The translations under genes and the position numbers were made by a program. Under the pieces are notes generated by a model, which saw only the letters and a list, made by a program, of their open reading frames with translations, was not told the DNA's origin and did not search any database. From assembly GCF_002837055.1 (NCBI RefSeq), contig NZ_PDKP01000001.1, positions 297,285 through 361,284 on the forward strand: DNA of 64,000 nucleotides, read 5' to 3'. Source of the DNA: Lactobacillus apis (GTDB lineage: Bacteria; Bacillota; Bacilli; Lactobacillales; Lactobacillaceae). This document shows positions 23,101-30,314 of this stretch, in pieces (the first letter of the stretch is position 1; every line of letters begins with the position of its first letter).

Positions 23101-26100
23101 ACAAAGATCAACTAACTGGGATTTATCAAGATACATTAAATAAAATTAATGATGTCGAATCAGCTGCAAAGTTGGCTAGTGATAAAGTTGTTGCTAAAGA
23201 TTTGATTCAAAAGACGGCACTTGAAGCTCGCGATAAACTACATGATTCACGAGACCAAAATGCAGTTTTTGAAGTAGCTGATTTAGGCCTTAAAGATATT
23301 GACGCTACAAATGATAGTGATACAGTTGAAAAGATTAAAAATAATACTTTGCAGGGAATTAGTAATGTCATCACAAATGCAAATAAGAGTGATGCAGATG
23401 ATATTCGTAACCAAAGAGATCAAGCAATTAAAGAACTTGATAAAGCTCTTGGAAAAGGCTCAACTGATACCGGTGTTCTACCAGAAATTAATGGATTACC
23501 AAGTTTAACTTCAGATCAATTAGCTAAGTTTAAGCAGCAAGCACAAGATGCTTATAATCACGCCGTTGCAAGCGTTAATGGTGCTCTTGCAGAAAATATT
23601 GACACAGAGAAAAATGCTGGTCTAAACAATATTTACCAGGCTTTGGCTGATGCTAAACTGCAATCAGTTAAAAATAAGGCAAATTCATTTTTGGATGAGT
23701 ATGCTAAAGGAGCCATTCAAAACGACCCTAGAGATGCGGACATGATTAATAGCGAGCGGGATAAGGCAAAGGCAAAGGTAGACAAGGCTAAAAACCAAGA
23801 TGATGTTCAAAAAGCCCAAGATGAGGGCCACGACATTATGAAAGGAATCATTGACACCGTCAACGATAAGAACATGAACGCTGCTAAAGACTCTGCTAAG
23901 AATGATTTGGCTGACTCAATTGGTAAATTACAACAACAAATTGATCAAGATTTAGCTAATAAAAAGCTAGGTCAAGATCAATATAATGACCTGAAGAATA
24001 AACTTGATCAAGTTCGGCAATCTGGTGAGTCAAGAATTAACTCCACTGTAAATAAAGATCAATTAGCTGACGCTAAAAATCAGAATAATGTTGATTTGGA
24101 TAAAGCTAATAATGAAATTATCAAGGCAGAATCTGTTAATAATGCATTGACTAAGTTGCAGGATGCAGTTAATAAGGCAAACGAGTCTGCCGATAAGATT
24201 GCCAAAGATAATCCTAATCTTGCAGATCAGATGAGAGACCGAATTAAGTCAGAGCGTGACAAAGCTGCCCAAAATATTCAAGCTGCTCAAAACAATTCAA
24301 CAGATGCAAATAGTGCAATGAATCAAGCAGCACAAGCTGGTAATGATGCAATTACTGGTTTAACTCAGAGATTCGAGGAAAAGAACAAACAAATTAATAC
24401 TCTGAAAGAATATGCTGAAGCTGCTAAGGCAAAATTACCAAGTTTAGGTCTTGATCCAACTGAGATAAGCAAAAATGAAGCTGCAATAAATGACGCGATG
24501 CAAAAAGGTGTTAGTGATTTATATGGTGCTGATGATAATGCAAAATTAGATCAAGTTGAAAAAGCTGGTGAAGCTGCGATAGATCAGGCCGGTATTCCAG
24601 CTAATTTACTTAGCGAAAAGAACAAGCAAATTGCCGCTATTGATAAATATGTCAAAGATAAGGGCAGTATTGGTCAGGTTGCAAGTCATTTAACTGATCA
24701 ACAAAAGGCTGACTTGCAGGATCAACTTAATCAGCTGGTTCAAAAGACTAAGGATGAAATTAGTAAAGTTGCTTTACCAAGCAATCCAACAACAACTGAT
24801 TTCGAAAATGTTAAACAGAAATTGCAGTCTATTGAAAAGGGACTGGATAGCGACGGACACTCAATCAATTTAGGTGAAACTGGAATTAATCAACTTTATC
24901 AAACAGCTCAAAATAAAGAAGAAATCTATCAAATTAAGCAAAATGCTATTAATAATCTTCTTGAGCAAAAAACAGAAGCTGATAAAAAGCTTGAGGATTC
25001 CGGTTTAGTAAACTCTGATTTACAAAAACAGAAGCAGAAACTTCAAGACATTTATGATCAGAGCAAAGCAAAGATTAATGCAGTTCCAACAACAGATAAG
25101 AATGGAAATGATCGTTCTACTGATGACATCAAAAAGGACGTTGATCAGATAGTCAACAATGCAACTCAAGGATATTCTGATAGCGATTCTGGCAGTCACG
25201 TTCCTGGATTTACTGATGTTGAAAAAGATACTGATCTTGCTGCTGCGAAAGCAAAAGCAGAGGATATTTTACAAAGAAAATATTCAACAACTCACAACAT
25301 TATTGGGTTATCTCAACTAACTGCTGATCAAAAGAAAGCATTAAACAAGATAGTTGATGATTTATATGCAAATGAAAAAGCAAGCATAGAGCAGCAAACT
25401 GATATCAACAAAGTCCCGACTGATGAAAATCAAATTGGTACTAAGTTAACTGATACTTATCAAAATACTTCTGAGTGGTTTGATTATAATCAAACTAATG
25501 CCTTAAAAGGTGCTGGAAATGAAATAACAGGTCTAGAAGCTGGATACAATAAATTAACTGAAGAACAAAAAGCAAATCCTGCTTATCAAAGGAATATTCA
25601 AGCTATCCAGGATGCAATTGATGCAATTAAGCATTCAACAAATATTGGCTCTACAACGCAATCGTATAGCAACGGAATCAATGCTTATAATGAGCTAATG
25701 GCTAAAGAACAAGTTAAGGATATGTTCAATAAGGCAAAGGATAAGCTTAATGATATAGATAGCCTTCTTCCTCCAGATAGAGATCATTTCAAAAATAGAC
25801 TTGATGGCATACATGGAAGTGTAGATAATGTGCTTACCCAGGATGCTCAAGCTGATGCATCTTATGAAAGTATTGCCAATCAGATGAACCATGATATTGA
25901 CATGACGAGGCAAGCAATTGATCAATTAATGCAACAAGCATTGTACACAGTTAAGAGTTCTGCCAATAGGGATATTGAGGCTGAATACAAAGGTGCAGTT
26001 GCTCAGAACCAAAAATACTTTGGTGATTCTGCATGGATTTATTCAACTAACAGTGAGCATGACAAATATAAATATATATCTGGTAATTCTTACGATGAAG

Positions 26101-27365
26101 TTTCGAATAATAGAATAACTGGAATACGAGAAATTGCCAAAGCTGCTGTTTCTGACGCTGCTACTAATGCTAAGAAGAAAATTGATAATAACAAGGTAAA
26201 ACATGAAAATGGTGATAACTATACTGATGATGAAAAAGCTGCGATTAAGACTGAAATCGACCGCCTTCTAGCAGATGCTCAGAAAAAGATTGATCAAAAT
26301 AATACTCTTACTGATGTTGACGGTAAGCGTGACGATGGTATTGAAGCGATTAATAAAGCCTCTTCAGATTCAACTGTTATTGATAAAATTATTAAAGACA
26401 GTGCCAACAACAATAACAACGGCAACAATGATAACATTAACAACGGTGGAGGTAATTCTACTTCTAATAGTAATGGTGATACGACTTCTAACCCTGCAAA
26501 TCCAGCTAAGAAACCAACTACTGATAAAGAAAATGATTCAGCAAATGATTTAGGCGAAAGTACTAATGTAACCTTAATGCATAATGCTTATCTATATGAT
26601 AATTCAGGAAAGCGTGCTAACAAAGTTACACTAGGTGCCGGCTCAATTCTTTCAACTTATGGTACTGTTACTATTGCAGGTAATGAATACTATGTACTAA
26701 TTGACACACATGATAACAATAAGAAATATTATGTTGCTGTTGGCAACGGATTGGCAATTGAGCAAAAGTTAAAGCATAATGCTTATGTTTATAACAAATT
26801 CGGACAGCGTGTAAAGAAAGCTGGCGTTCTAAAGAAGGGTAGTATTGTTAAAACTTATGGTGATAGTGTTAAACTTCGTGGCGAGAAATACTTTATCATT
26901 GATAAGAACCGCTATGTTAAAGCTACAAATGTTGCGGTGATTGTCTCTAATCAATCTGCAAAGGTTGAAGCAATATCTGCTAATGGGCCTAAGGAAGAAT
27001 CCGAGACAACCATTGAAAAAACGTTGATGCACAATGCATACCTTTATGATGAAAATGGTCATCGTGCTAACCAATTGATTTATCTAGCTGGCTCAATAAT
27101 TAGCGTAACCGGTCAAAAAGCAATTAGTGGATCTAACTACTATATTTTGCAAAATGGTTTACTAGTTAATGCAGGCAACATCGATGGTAAGAACTTAAAG
27201 CTGAGACATAATGCTTATCTTTATAGCAAATATGGTAATCGTTTAGGTAAAAAGGTATTGAGAAAGAACCATTCAATTTCGACCTATGGTGATCCTATTT
27301 CTATTAAGAACAAAAAGTATTATATCGTTGCTCAAAATAAATATGTTAAAAAGGCTAATTTTTAA
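17166..27365 (+). CDS. giant secreted surface adhesin with helical repeats and SLAP wall-binding repeats
   Basis: 3399 residues (roughly 370 kDa by average residue mass). Order of parts: FSIRK-type signal peptide (residues 1-51; cleavage likely after AKA); Ser/Thr/Asn/Gln-rich stretch to about 190; a Gly/Asn-rich beta domain, about 195-640, resembling the pectate-lyase-like adhesive domain; a further mixed beta region to about 890; a very long alpha-helical array, about 893-3080, of degenerate 70-90-residue units rich in Ala, Asp, Lys, Gln and Ile, of the DUF1542 type; an Asn/Gly linker; and four SLAP half-repeats starting near 3135, 3201, 3285 and 3344, each with an HNAY(L/V)Y core. There is no LPxTG sorting signal. 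Wall attachment should be non-covalent through the SLAP part, as for S-layer proteins, with the helical array as a stalk. The ligand is unknown. It has its own terminator and no operon partner. Confidence 0.9.
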   Translation: MLGKNNNNERLKKMEMQDKQDHFSIRKLTIGTASVLLGFTFFGLNTQTAKADTVDASQEVSKKTDSLSTSDSQKANSQDDNTQNANHLVDVSTYSGLSSFLRDGSVPPTTNSSSSTSQTGKTNATNGSDQQNSANQKPDSDTADSKDQTSTGNSDTNQTGGTTDTSGKGGTTTKPVDPTDPAAKVPDTAKTTEIKTKDASVAQVHSFTELIAAFQNESISEIDVMNDITDGPENGSQAYYFYGRKMLIKSRGNGNTRFKVDLKGNHLQLNSGSTQDLDITYDNLDLWSADIWGVIMTDDYNQDGHFSKITFNNVNFHGSQMVHCGNNTKIYFTGTNYGEVTHTPYPGITISSGDVQQLFEFTGSNNSIDFSGTFTGKTVGGNVLEMAGSNNVVNIAKNAKVTLSPRIYFPNNSLGSNAAEHTGLPLAIAMLGNNETVNVDGELNIIVGSDHYNGTNDNDQSSAILINDGNSVFNINSDAKVNITTNGDIANNWWNRNLIYDGGNFNILPRGSLNINGSNMGDYSGTLVLIKGTANIENGGFNIVLGQPDPSGKYVNGGTGQILLVDVQGGKLVVNNPTSLILNAQGNTNPNTSIIGTMPITLTNVRQQFDLSSTQSGLGKVTLPPFHVLTVRKTDSTIAVDNIELLNGQEKLTADRLAEIKAQAAKANISLDKLPADVQTSLADGIKNGWTYDQIFSDIIQKAFNNRNNFGYNNISFVPANPSGFLDIDPGKVQITRNADGSQTISGDPGSVINYNSAVDGPDLDSQNLKNPFSLILPIATKAYIMANLIDSMGRKTAWTPKDQNGKNLIDNPYAQTKDTIRDSSNSSLNPLPTQYAAIINDDGSFSFTIPADQTIKFDKGYSVELAPNANFVSYDPSSVATGRRPIIKNLDILTLSDAQDQAAKAITDAISDAKIHRPNNLSETQVNDFNSQLDKIATAASKTVNADNEKTSVYASSSNTLTEINNRKNAALDAIKNIVSQAQSSSTIETSRDSAITNLNNEATLQSKRFPTMVDAINAARDKAINTVKAFQADKDITEAMKNGINAIDQAAYGYKKSIETDLKQKIDQVYVDTYKLANDPNLSKEEKDEVLKLTGRLSRAQAIAQPEGDIEKDLDQVSVDGHQKEAQGIIDQVNKTIQALKDLQAVAQDEIKNHADKTAEIKDSYNKAVHNIITGDDPDGSKGKESIKDINADQEASKINAAAEAAKKRVQNSGISSDQQTPLLDAIDQAAQVATAKPGSSIYDKQKSIYGTADNTVISQREAAAQTIFDQNAAKAEIWGYATANENSLGIASNSDIEKTVNDGLTNVDKASDSATVSTTEEATKRSILRQLSKIKLAKTESDIETQLRSLPGLSANDIDDSVAAAKKLLDNSTTPLGYDQRIDQADSLTAIDSARNDGITALNNLLLSAKAKGERNNSLADAIKQIRQDQTNADQQIDQTSNLTDEQKKEYHGQISKVAEDSIDALNKVDSSKIAETVTNAKSSIENIVSDARGTANKEVEEARTKAAQDIDTAVNDAKTKIESIDDSQLSPSNKKYYEDQIDQDAQAAKAKITSAQNVSDINSAKQEGQNNILKDLGAAQITATRAQAISRLQQAKAKAKDALAKAQQNEQLDPATVQAKRDQIDAGYDQTIQAITNDHTVTDINDDAQKGVDAIDSVINSLSSDINAQALEKQRKAAIEKLKGARDDANSQITNDPNLGVTEKNDYYNQITNAFNQAQTAIQGASKDDIDTALTKGKNDLANILASANLQSAKDQALATLMAERNKVKEQIGNMDQITSANKADLRAKVDAIYNIGVNGINNKTTTTNGQLNEIVQNGKSLIDNVISDVNVNKILNKQKLDDYAQKAVERISNSSDITNDTKTTTINNITAARDNAKSVVDSTDAISDANTAEKKGESAIDAAEATGNGFNASKTDIKNSIANAANSAKNRLSDIYSKLSTAQRNEVKDKFNDAINQLGTIPTDANSKIDATTNKDQLTGIYQDTLNKINDVESAAKLASDKVVAKDLIQKTALEARDKLHDSRDQNAVFEVADLGLKDIDATNDSDTVEKIKNNTLQGISNVITNANKSDADDIRNQRDQAIKELDKALGKGSTDTGVLPEINGLPSLTSDQLAKFKQQAQDAYNHAVASVNGALAENIDTEKNAGLNNIYQALADAKLQSVKNKANSFLDEYAKGAIQNDPRDADMINSERDKAKAKVDKAKNQDDVQKAQDEGHDIMKGIIDTVNDKNMNAAKDSAKNDLADSIGKLQQQIDQDLANKKLGQDQYNDLKNKLDQVRQSGESRINSTVNKDQLADAKNQNNVDLDKANNEIIKAESVNNALTKLQDAVNKANESADKIAKDNPNLADQMRDRIKSERDKAAQNIQAAQNNSTDANSAMNQAAQAGNDAITGLTQRFEEKNKQINTLKEYAEAAKAKLPSLGLDPTEISKNEAAINDAMQKGVSDLYGADDNAKLDQVEKAGEAAIDQAGIPANLLSEKNKQIAAIDKYVKDKGSIGQVASHLTDQQKADLQDQLNQLVQKTKDEISKVALPSNPTTTDFENVKQKLQSIEKGLDSDGHSINLGETGINQLYQTAQNKEEIYQIKQNAINNLLEQKTEADKKLEDSGLVNSDLQKQKQKLQDIYDQSKAKINAVPTTDKNGNDRSTDDIKKDVDQIVNNATQGYSDSDSGSHVPGFTDVEKDTDLAAAKAKAEDILQRKYSTTHNIIGLSQLTADQKKALNKIVDDLYANEKASIEQQTDINKVPTDENQIGTKLTDTYQNTSEWFDYNQTNALKGAGNEITGLEAGYNKLTEEQKANPAYQRNIQAIQDAIDAIKHSTNIGSTTQSYSNGINAYNELMAKEQVKDMFNKAKDKLNDIDSLLPPDRDHFKNRLDGIHGSVDNVLTQDAQADASYESIANQMNHDIDMTRQAIDQLMQQALYTVKSSANRDIEAEYKGAVAQNQKYFGDSAWIYSTNSEHDKYKYISGNSYDEVSNNRITGIREIAKAAVSDAATNAKKKIDNNKVKHENGDNYTDDEKAAIKTEIDRLLADAQKKIDQNNTLTDVDGKRDDGIEAINKASSDSTVIDKIIKDSANNNNNGNNDNINNGGGNSTSNSNGDTTSNPANPAKKPTTDKENDSANDLGESTNVTLMHNAYLYDNSGKRANKVTLGAGSILSTYGTVTIAGNEYYVLIDTHDNNKKYYVAVGNGLAIEQKLKHNAYVYNKFGQRVKKAGVLKKGSIVKTYGDSVKLRGEKYFIIDKNRYVKATNVAVIVSNQSAKVEAISANGPKEESETTIEKTLMHNAYLYDENGHRANQLIYLAGSIISVTGQKAISGSNYYILQNGLLVNAGNIDGKNLKLRHNAYLYSKYGNRLGKKVLRKNHSISTYGDPISIKNKKYYIVAQNKYVKKANF

Positions 27366-27389
27366 ATTAGAAAGTTAACTTTTAGACAA

Positions 27390-27445
27390 AAATAAAAGTG
27401 GCACAATTGTTAGAAATAACAGTTGTGTCACTCTTTATTTTTTTA
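27390..27445. terminator. bidirectional terminator between the giant gene and rarA
   Basis: Stem AGTGGCACAA (27397-27406) pairs with TTGTGTCACT (27423-27432), with one G-U pair and further pairing towards the loop. A-rich left flank and T-rich right flank let it end both converging genes. Confidence 0.82.
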
Positions 27446-28739
27446 ATCCTTTTTCTTGCATTTCATGTAGAATTTCGTACTGCTTCTTAAGGCCACTTTC
27501 GATTTTAGAATTGCCTTTAGGATTGAAATACTGCGTGCCAACTAAATTGTCCGGCAGATATTGTTGTGCAATCCAGTCATTAGCAAATGAATGAGGGTAT
27601 ACATATCCTTTACCGTGACCTAGTTTCTTAGCACCTTTATAGTGGGTGTCCTTAAGGTCATCAGGAATTGGACCGTAGTTTTTATTTTTCACATCGTCTA
27701 GTGCTTGATCAATTGCACTGATTGCACTATTGCTTTTTGGTGAAAGTGCAAGTTCAATCACAGCGTTTGCCAGGGGAATCCTCGCTTCAGGAAAGCCTAG
27801 ACTTTGTGCTGCCTGTATTGCAAGCTGTGCGTGTTGCACGGCTGCTGGATTTGCTAAGCCAATATCTTCATATGCAATTACACTTAGTCTGCGACAAATT
27901 GAAATAAGGTCACCAGATTCAATCAAGCGAGCCAAATAATGCAGAGCAGCATCAGTATCGGAACCGCGAATTGATTTTTGAAAGGCGGAGACTAAGTCAT
28001 AATGTCCATCGCCTTTTGCATCAAAGTTTTGGCTGCGCATCTGAATTGAATTTGCCATTTCTTCTTGGTCAATTATTAGTTGGTCATCTTCATTTTTACC
28101 CGCAGCAATTTTTTCTTGCTTAGTTGAGCGAACGGCCAACTCTAAGCCGTTTAAGGTGGTTCGTAAGTCACCATTTCCTTTTTGAATTAATAATTTTCTT
28201 GCATCATCTGTAAGCTCAACATGGTATGAACCCAAGCCATTTTCTGAATCCCTAAGTGCGCGGCTAATTGCTTGATTAACATCTTCTTCAGCTAAAGGTT
28301 TTAATTCAAAAATCTGGCAACGTGATCTTATCGCTGGAGAAATTGCAATATATGGATTTTCGGTTGTCGCACCTATCAGAATAATTTCGCCAGACTCAAG
28401 CAGAGGTAAAAGGAAGTCTTGTTTAGTTTTATCCAACCGATGAATTTCATCTAGTAAAAGGATAACAGTTCCACTTAATTTGCCTTCTGCAGCTACTTGC
28501 TCCAATTGCTTTTTACTATCGGTAGCAGCATTAAGCATGCGAAAAGCATATTTAGTTGAACCAGCGATTGCACTTGCGATACTAGTTTTTCCAATGCCTG
28601 GTGGGCCATATAAAATCATGGATGACAACAGTTTGGCTTCAACCATTCGTCTAATAATTTTTCCAGGACCAATTAAGTGCTGTTGCCCCACAACCTCATC
28701 TAGTGTACGTGGACGCATGCGATAAGCTAATGGTTTCAT
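27435..28739 (-). CDS. rarA: Replication-associated recombination ATPase RarA (MgsA)
   Basis: AAA+ clamp-loader-like ATPase of 434 residues which acts at stalled replication forks. It begins with the family signature MKPLAYRMRPRTLDEVVGQ; Walker A is GPPGIGKTS near residue 45, Walker B LLLDEIHRL near residue 95, sensor 1 GATTENP, and the C-terminal tetramerisation domain includes IAYEDIGLANP. It shares one base with the yueI-like stop, so the two are co-transcribed. Confidence 0.94.
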   Translation of the reverse strand: MKPLAYRMRPRTLDEVVGQQHLIGPGKIIRRMVEAKLLSSMILYGPPGIGKTSIASAIAGSTKYAFRMLNAATDSKKQLEQVAAEGKLSGTVILLLDEIHRLDKTKQDFLLPLLESGEIILIGATTENPYIAISPAIRSRCQIFELKPLAEEDVNQAISRALRDSENGLGSYHVELTDDARKLLIQKGNGDLRTTLNGLELAVRSTKQEKIAAGKNEDDQLIIDQEEMANSIQMRSQNFDAKGDGHYDLVSAFQKSIRGSDTDAALHYLARLIESGDLISICRRLSVIAYEDIGLANPAAVQHAQLAIQAAQSLGFPEARIPLANAVIELALSPKSNSAISAIDQALDDVKNKNYGPIPDDLKDTHYKGAKKLGHGKGYVYPHSFANDWIAQQYLPDNLVGTQYFNPKGNSKIESGLKKQYEILHEMQEKGLKK

Positions 28740-29209
28740 TATTTATCTCCATGGAATAAGCGATGCCAAAAACCATTTTTATCTTTTTTAACATCATGAG
28801 TTAACTCAGTTTTAGGAATTTCGGGCGGGTAAACTTGGGCTATTTCTATTCGCATTTTGTTAATTGCTGTGTTTGAAACTACTAAAATTGCCGTATCCTC
28901 AGGACCAGTTTTAGCGGTCTCGTTAGTAACAATCGTAAAAGGAATGTTTGTTTTTCCACATTGTGCCTCAACCTGATTTAAAAATTCATCATTTAAATTA
29001 CCGTTAATCAGGATCGAAAATCCAGTGTAATCATTGAAGTGCGTTAAAAATAATTGGGTTAGGGCAGGGTCTTTAACTTCAGTGTTATTCATTCTGACAA
29101 AGACGCGCTCTCGCAGTGAACCGAGATATCTTCTACGTTCATCAGGCTTTGTTTGTGGGATGATTCCCTGGGCTGCATTTGCAACTCGTGTGTTTAAATC
29201 GTCTGACAT
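28739..29209 (-). CDS. YueI-like protein (DUF1694)
   Basis: 156 residues; the N-terminal segment GIIPQTKPDERRRYLGSLRERV is characteristic of the YueI/DUF1694 family, whose function is unknown. No signal peptide or membrane segment. Directly coupled to rarA by a one-base overlap and separated from rpsD by a terminator. Confidence 0.8.
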   Translation of the reverse strand: MSDDLNTRVANAAQGIIPQTKPDERRRYLGSLRERVFVRMNNTEVKDPALTQLFLTHFNDYTGFSILINGNLNDEFLNQVEAQCGKTNIPFTIVTNETAKTGPEDTAILVVSNTAINKMRIEIAQVYPPEIPKTELTHDVKKDKNGFWHRLFHGDK

Positions 29210-29235
29210 AGTTATTATTTTTTCCTTTCAAGTAA

Positions 29236-29268
29236 CAAAAAACCCTTCCCAAGTAGGAAAGGGCTTTT
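29236..29268 (-). terminator. terminator of rpsD
   Basis: Minus strand: AAAAGCCCTTTCC ... GGGAAGGGTTTT with a six-base loop followed by TTTTTTG. The stop of rpsD lies 14 bases before it. Confidence 0.85.
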
Positions 29269-29282
29269 GCGAATAAAAGAAA

Positions 29283-29894
29283 TTAAAGTAACTTGTTGTA
29301 GTATTCAACAACCAAAGCTTCGTTAATTTCTGGTTCCATTTCATCACGTTCTGGAAGACGTACAAGAGAACCTTCAAGCTTATTGTCATCAAATGTAACA
29401 AATGATGGACGAGAAACAACTGCTTCAAGTGCATCTTTAACTTGTTGTAAGTTCTTTGACTTTTCTCTAAGACCGATTACTTGGCCAACCTTAACGTCGT
29501 ATGAAGGAATATCAACACGTTTACCATCAACAGTAATGTGACCATGGTTAACTAATTGTCTAGCTTGTTCTCTAGTAGTAGCTAAACCTAGGCGGTAAAC
29601 AAGACTGTCTAAGCGGCATTCAAGTAAAATCATGAAGTTAGTACCGTGTTCACCTTCACGGATTTTACCAGCACGTTTGAACAAAGTTCTAAATTGGCGT
29701 TCGTTTAAACCGTACATCCAACGTAGCTTTTGCTTTTCGTGTAATTGTTCACCATATTCTGATAAACGACCACGTGAATTGGGACCGTGTTGACCTGGTG
29801 CATAGTTACGACGACTAAGTTCTTTACCAGTACCTGAAAGTGAAATTCCTAATCTTCTGGAACGTTTCCAGCTTGGACCTGTATATCTTGACAT
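29283..29894 (-). CDS. rpsD: 30S ribosomal protein S4
   Basis: 203 residues: primary 16S rRNA-binding protein that nucleates small subunit assembly. N-terminal [19 protein letters not shown], and the S4 RNA-binding domain with [25 protein letters not shown]. The ATG at 29894 has GGAGG seven bases upstream; an ATG four codons further up would overlap that site and is not used. No zinc-binding cysteines are present at the N terminus. It is monocistronic in practice and preceded by a structured leader that may be its own binding site. Confidence 0.97.
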   Translation of the reverse strand: MSRYTGPSWKRSRRLGISLSGTGKELSRRNYAPGQHGPNSRGRLSEYGEQLHEKQKLRWMYGLNERQFRTLFKRAGKIREGEHGTNFMILLECRLDSLVYRLGLATTREQARQLVNHGHITVDGKRVDIPSYDVKVGQVIGLREKSKNLQQVKDALEAVVSRPSFVTFDDNKLEGSLVRLPERDEMEPEINEALVVEYYNKLL

Positions 29895-29963
29895 AAAATC
29901 CTCCAATAAAATCTGATAACAGTTTTTGGAGTAAAATAGTTACGTATAAGTTTAGCATTCGTG

Positions 29964-30028
29964 CATCTTAATTTTCATTTTCGCCTCTTGCAGCGTCGGT
30001 TACTCGTTCACTAAAACGTATTAAGATG
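29964..30028 (-). promoter_or_regulatory. structured rpsD leader, likely S4 autoregulatory site
   Basis: In the 5' leader of rpsD a perfect 9-bp inverted repeat (CATCTTAAT / ATTAAGATG) encloses about 47 bases that hold smaller stems (for example CGTT...AACG). Bacilli often carry an S4-binding leader before rpsD; position and strand fit, but the consensus was not checked. Confidence 0.55.
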
Positions 30029-30074
30029 TTGACGTTCTTGCCACTTATAGCTGCAAATATTTTACACGAAGTCT

Positions 30075-30103
30075 ATTATAGCTACCTTGGGCTATTTAAG
30101 CAA
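30075..30103 (-). promoter_or_regulatory. promoter of rpsD
   Basis: Minus strand TTGCTT (30103-30098), 17-base spacer, TATAAT (30080-30075), giving a leader of about 175 bases that contains the 29964-30028 structure. Confidence 0.7.
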
Positions 30104-30281
30104 GGAAAACTGGATGTTTCTAGGCGGTTTTTTAAAAAACAAGTTAAATTTAGGCCAATTTGGTAGTTATTATATTGATAAATTAAAAACGTCAGGAAAA
30201 GGTTATATTAATGGTAGATTTTAGCATTCAATTAAGATAGTTAACTTCTTTCAAATCAATCCGCACTCCATTAAAGAAGTT

Positions 30282-30290
30282 TGGTATAAT
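30282..30290 (+). promoter_or_regulatory. extended -10 promoter of ezrA
   Basis: TGGTATAAT, an extended -10 element, 25 bases before the ezrA start with its GGAGG site. The stretch from 30104 to 30281 shows no other feature. Confidence 0.6.
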
Positions 30291-30314
30291 TGAGGGTAGT
30301 TTTGGAGGAAAAAT

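Noticed and set aside
17166-27365. Giant helical protein as a phage tape-measure protein
   Set aside because: There are no phage genes around it, and it has a FSIRK signal peptide, a beta-rich head and C-terminal SLAP repeats.
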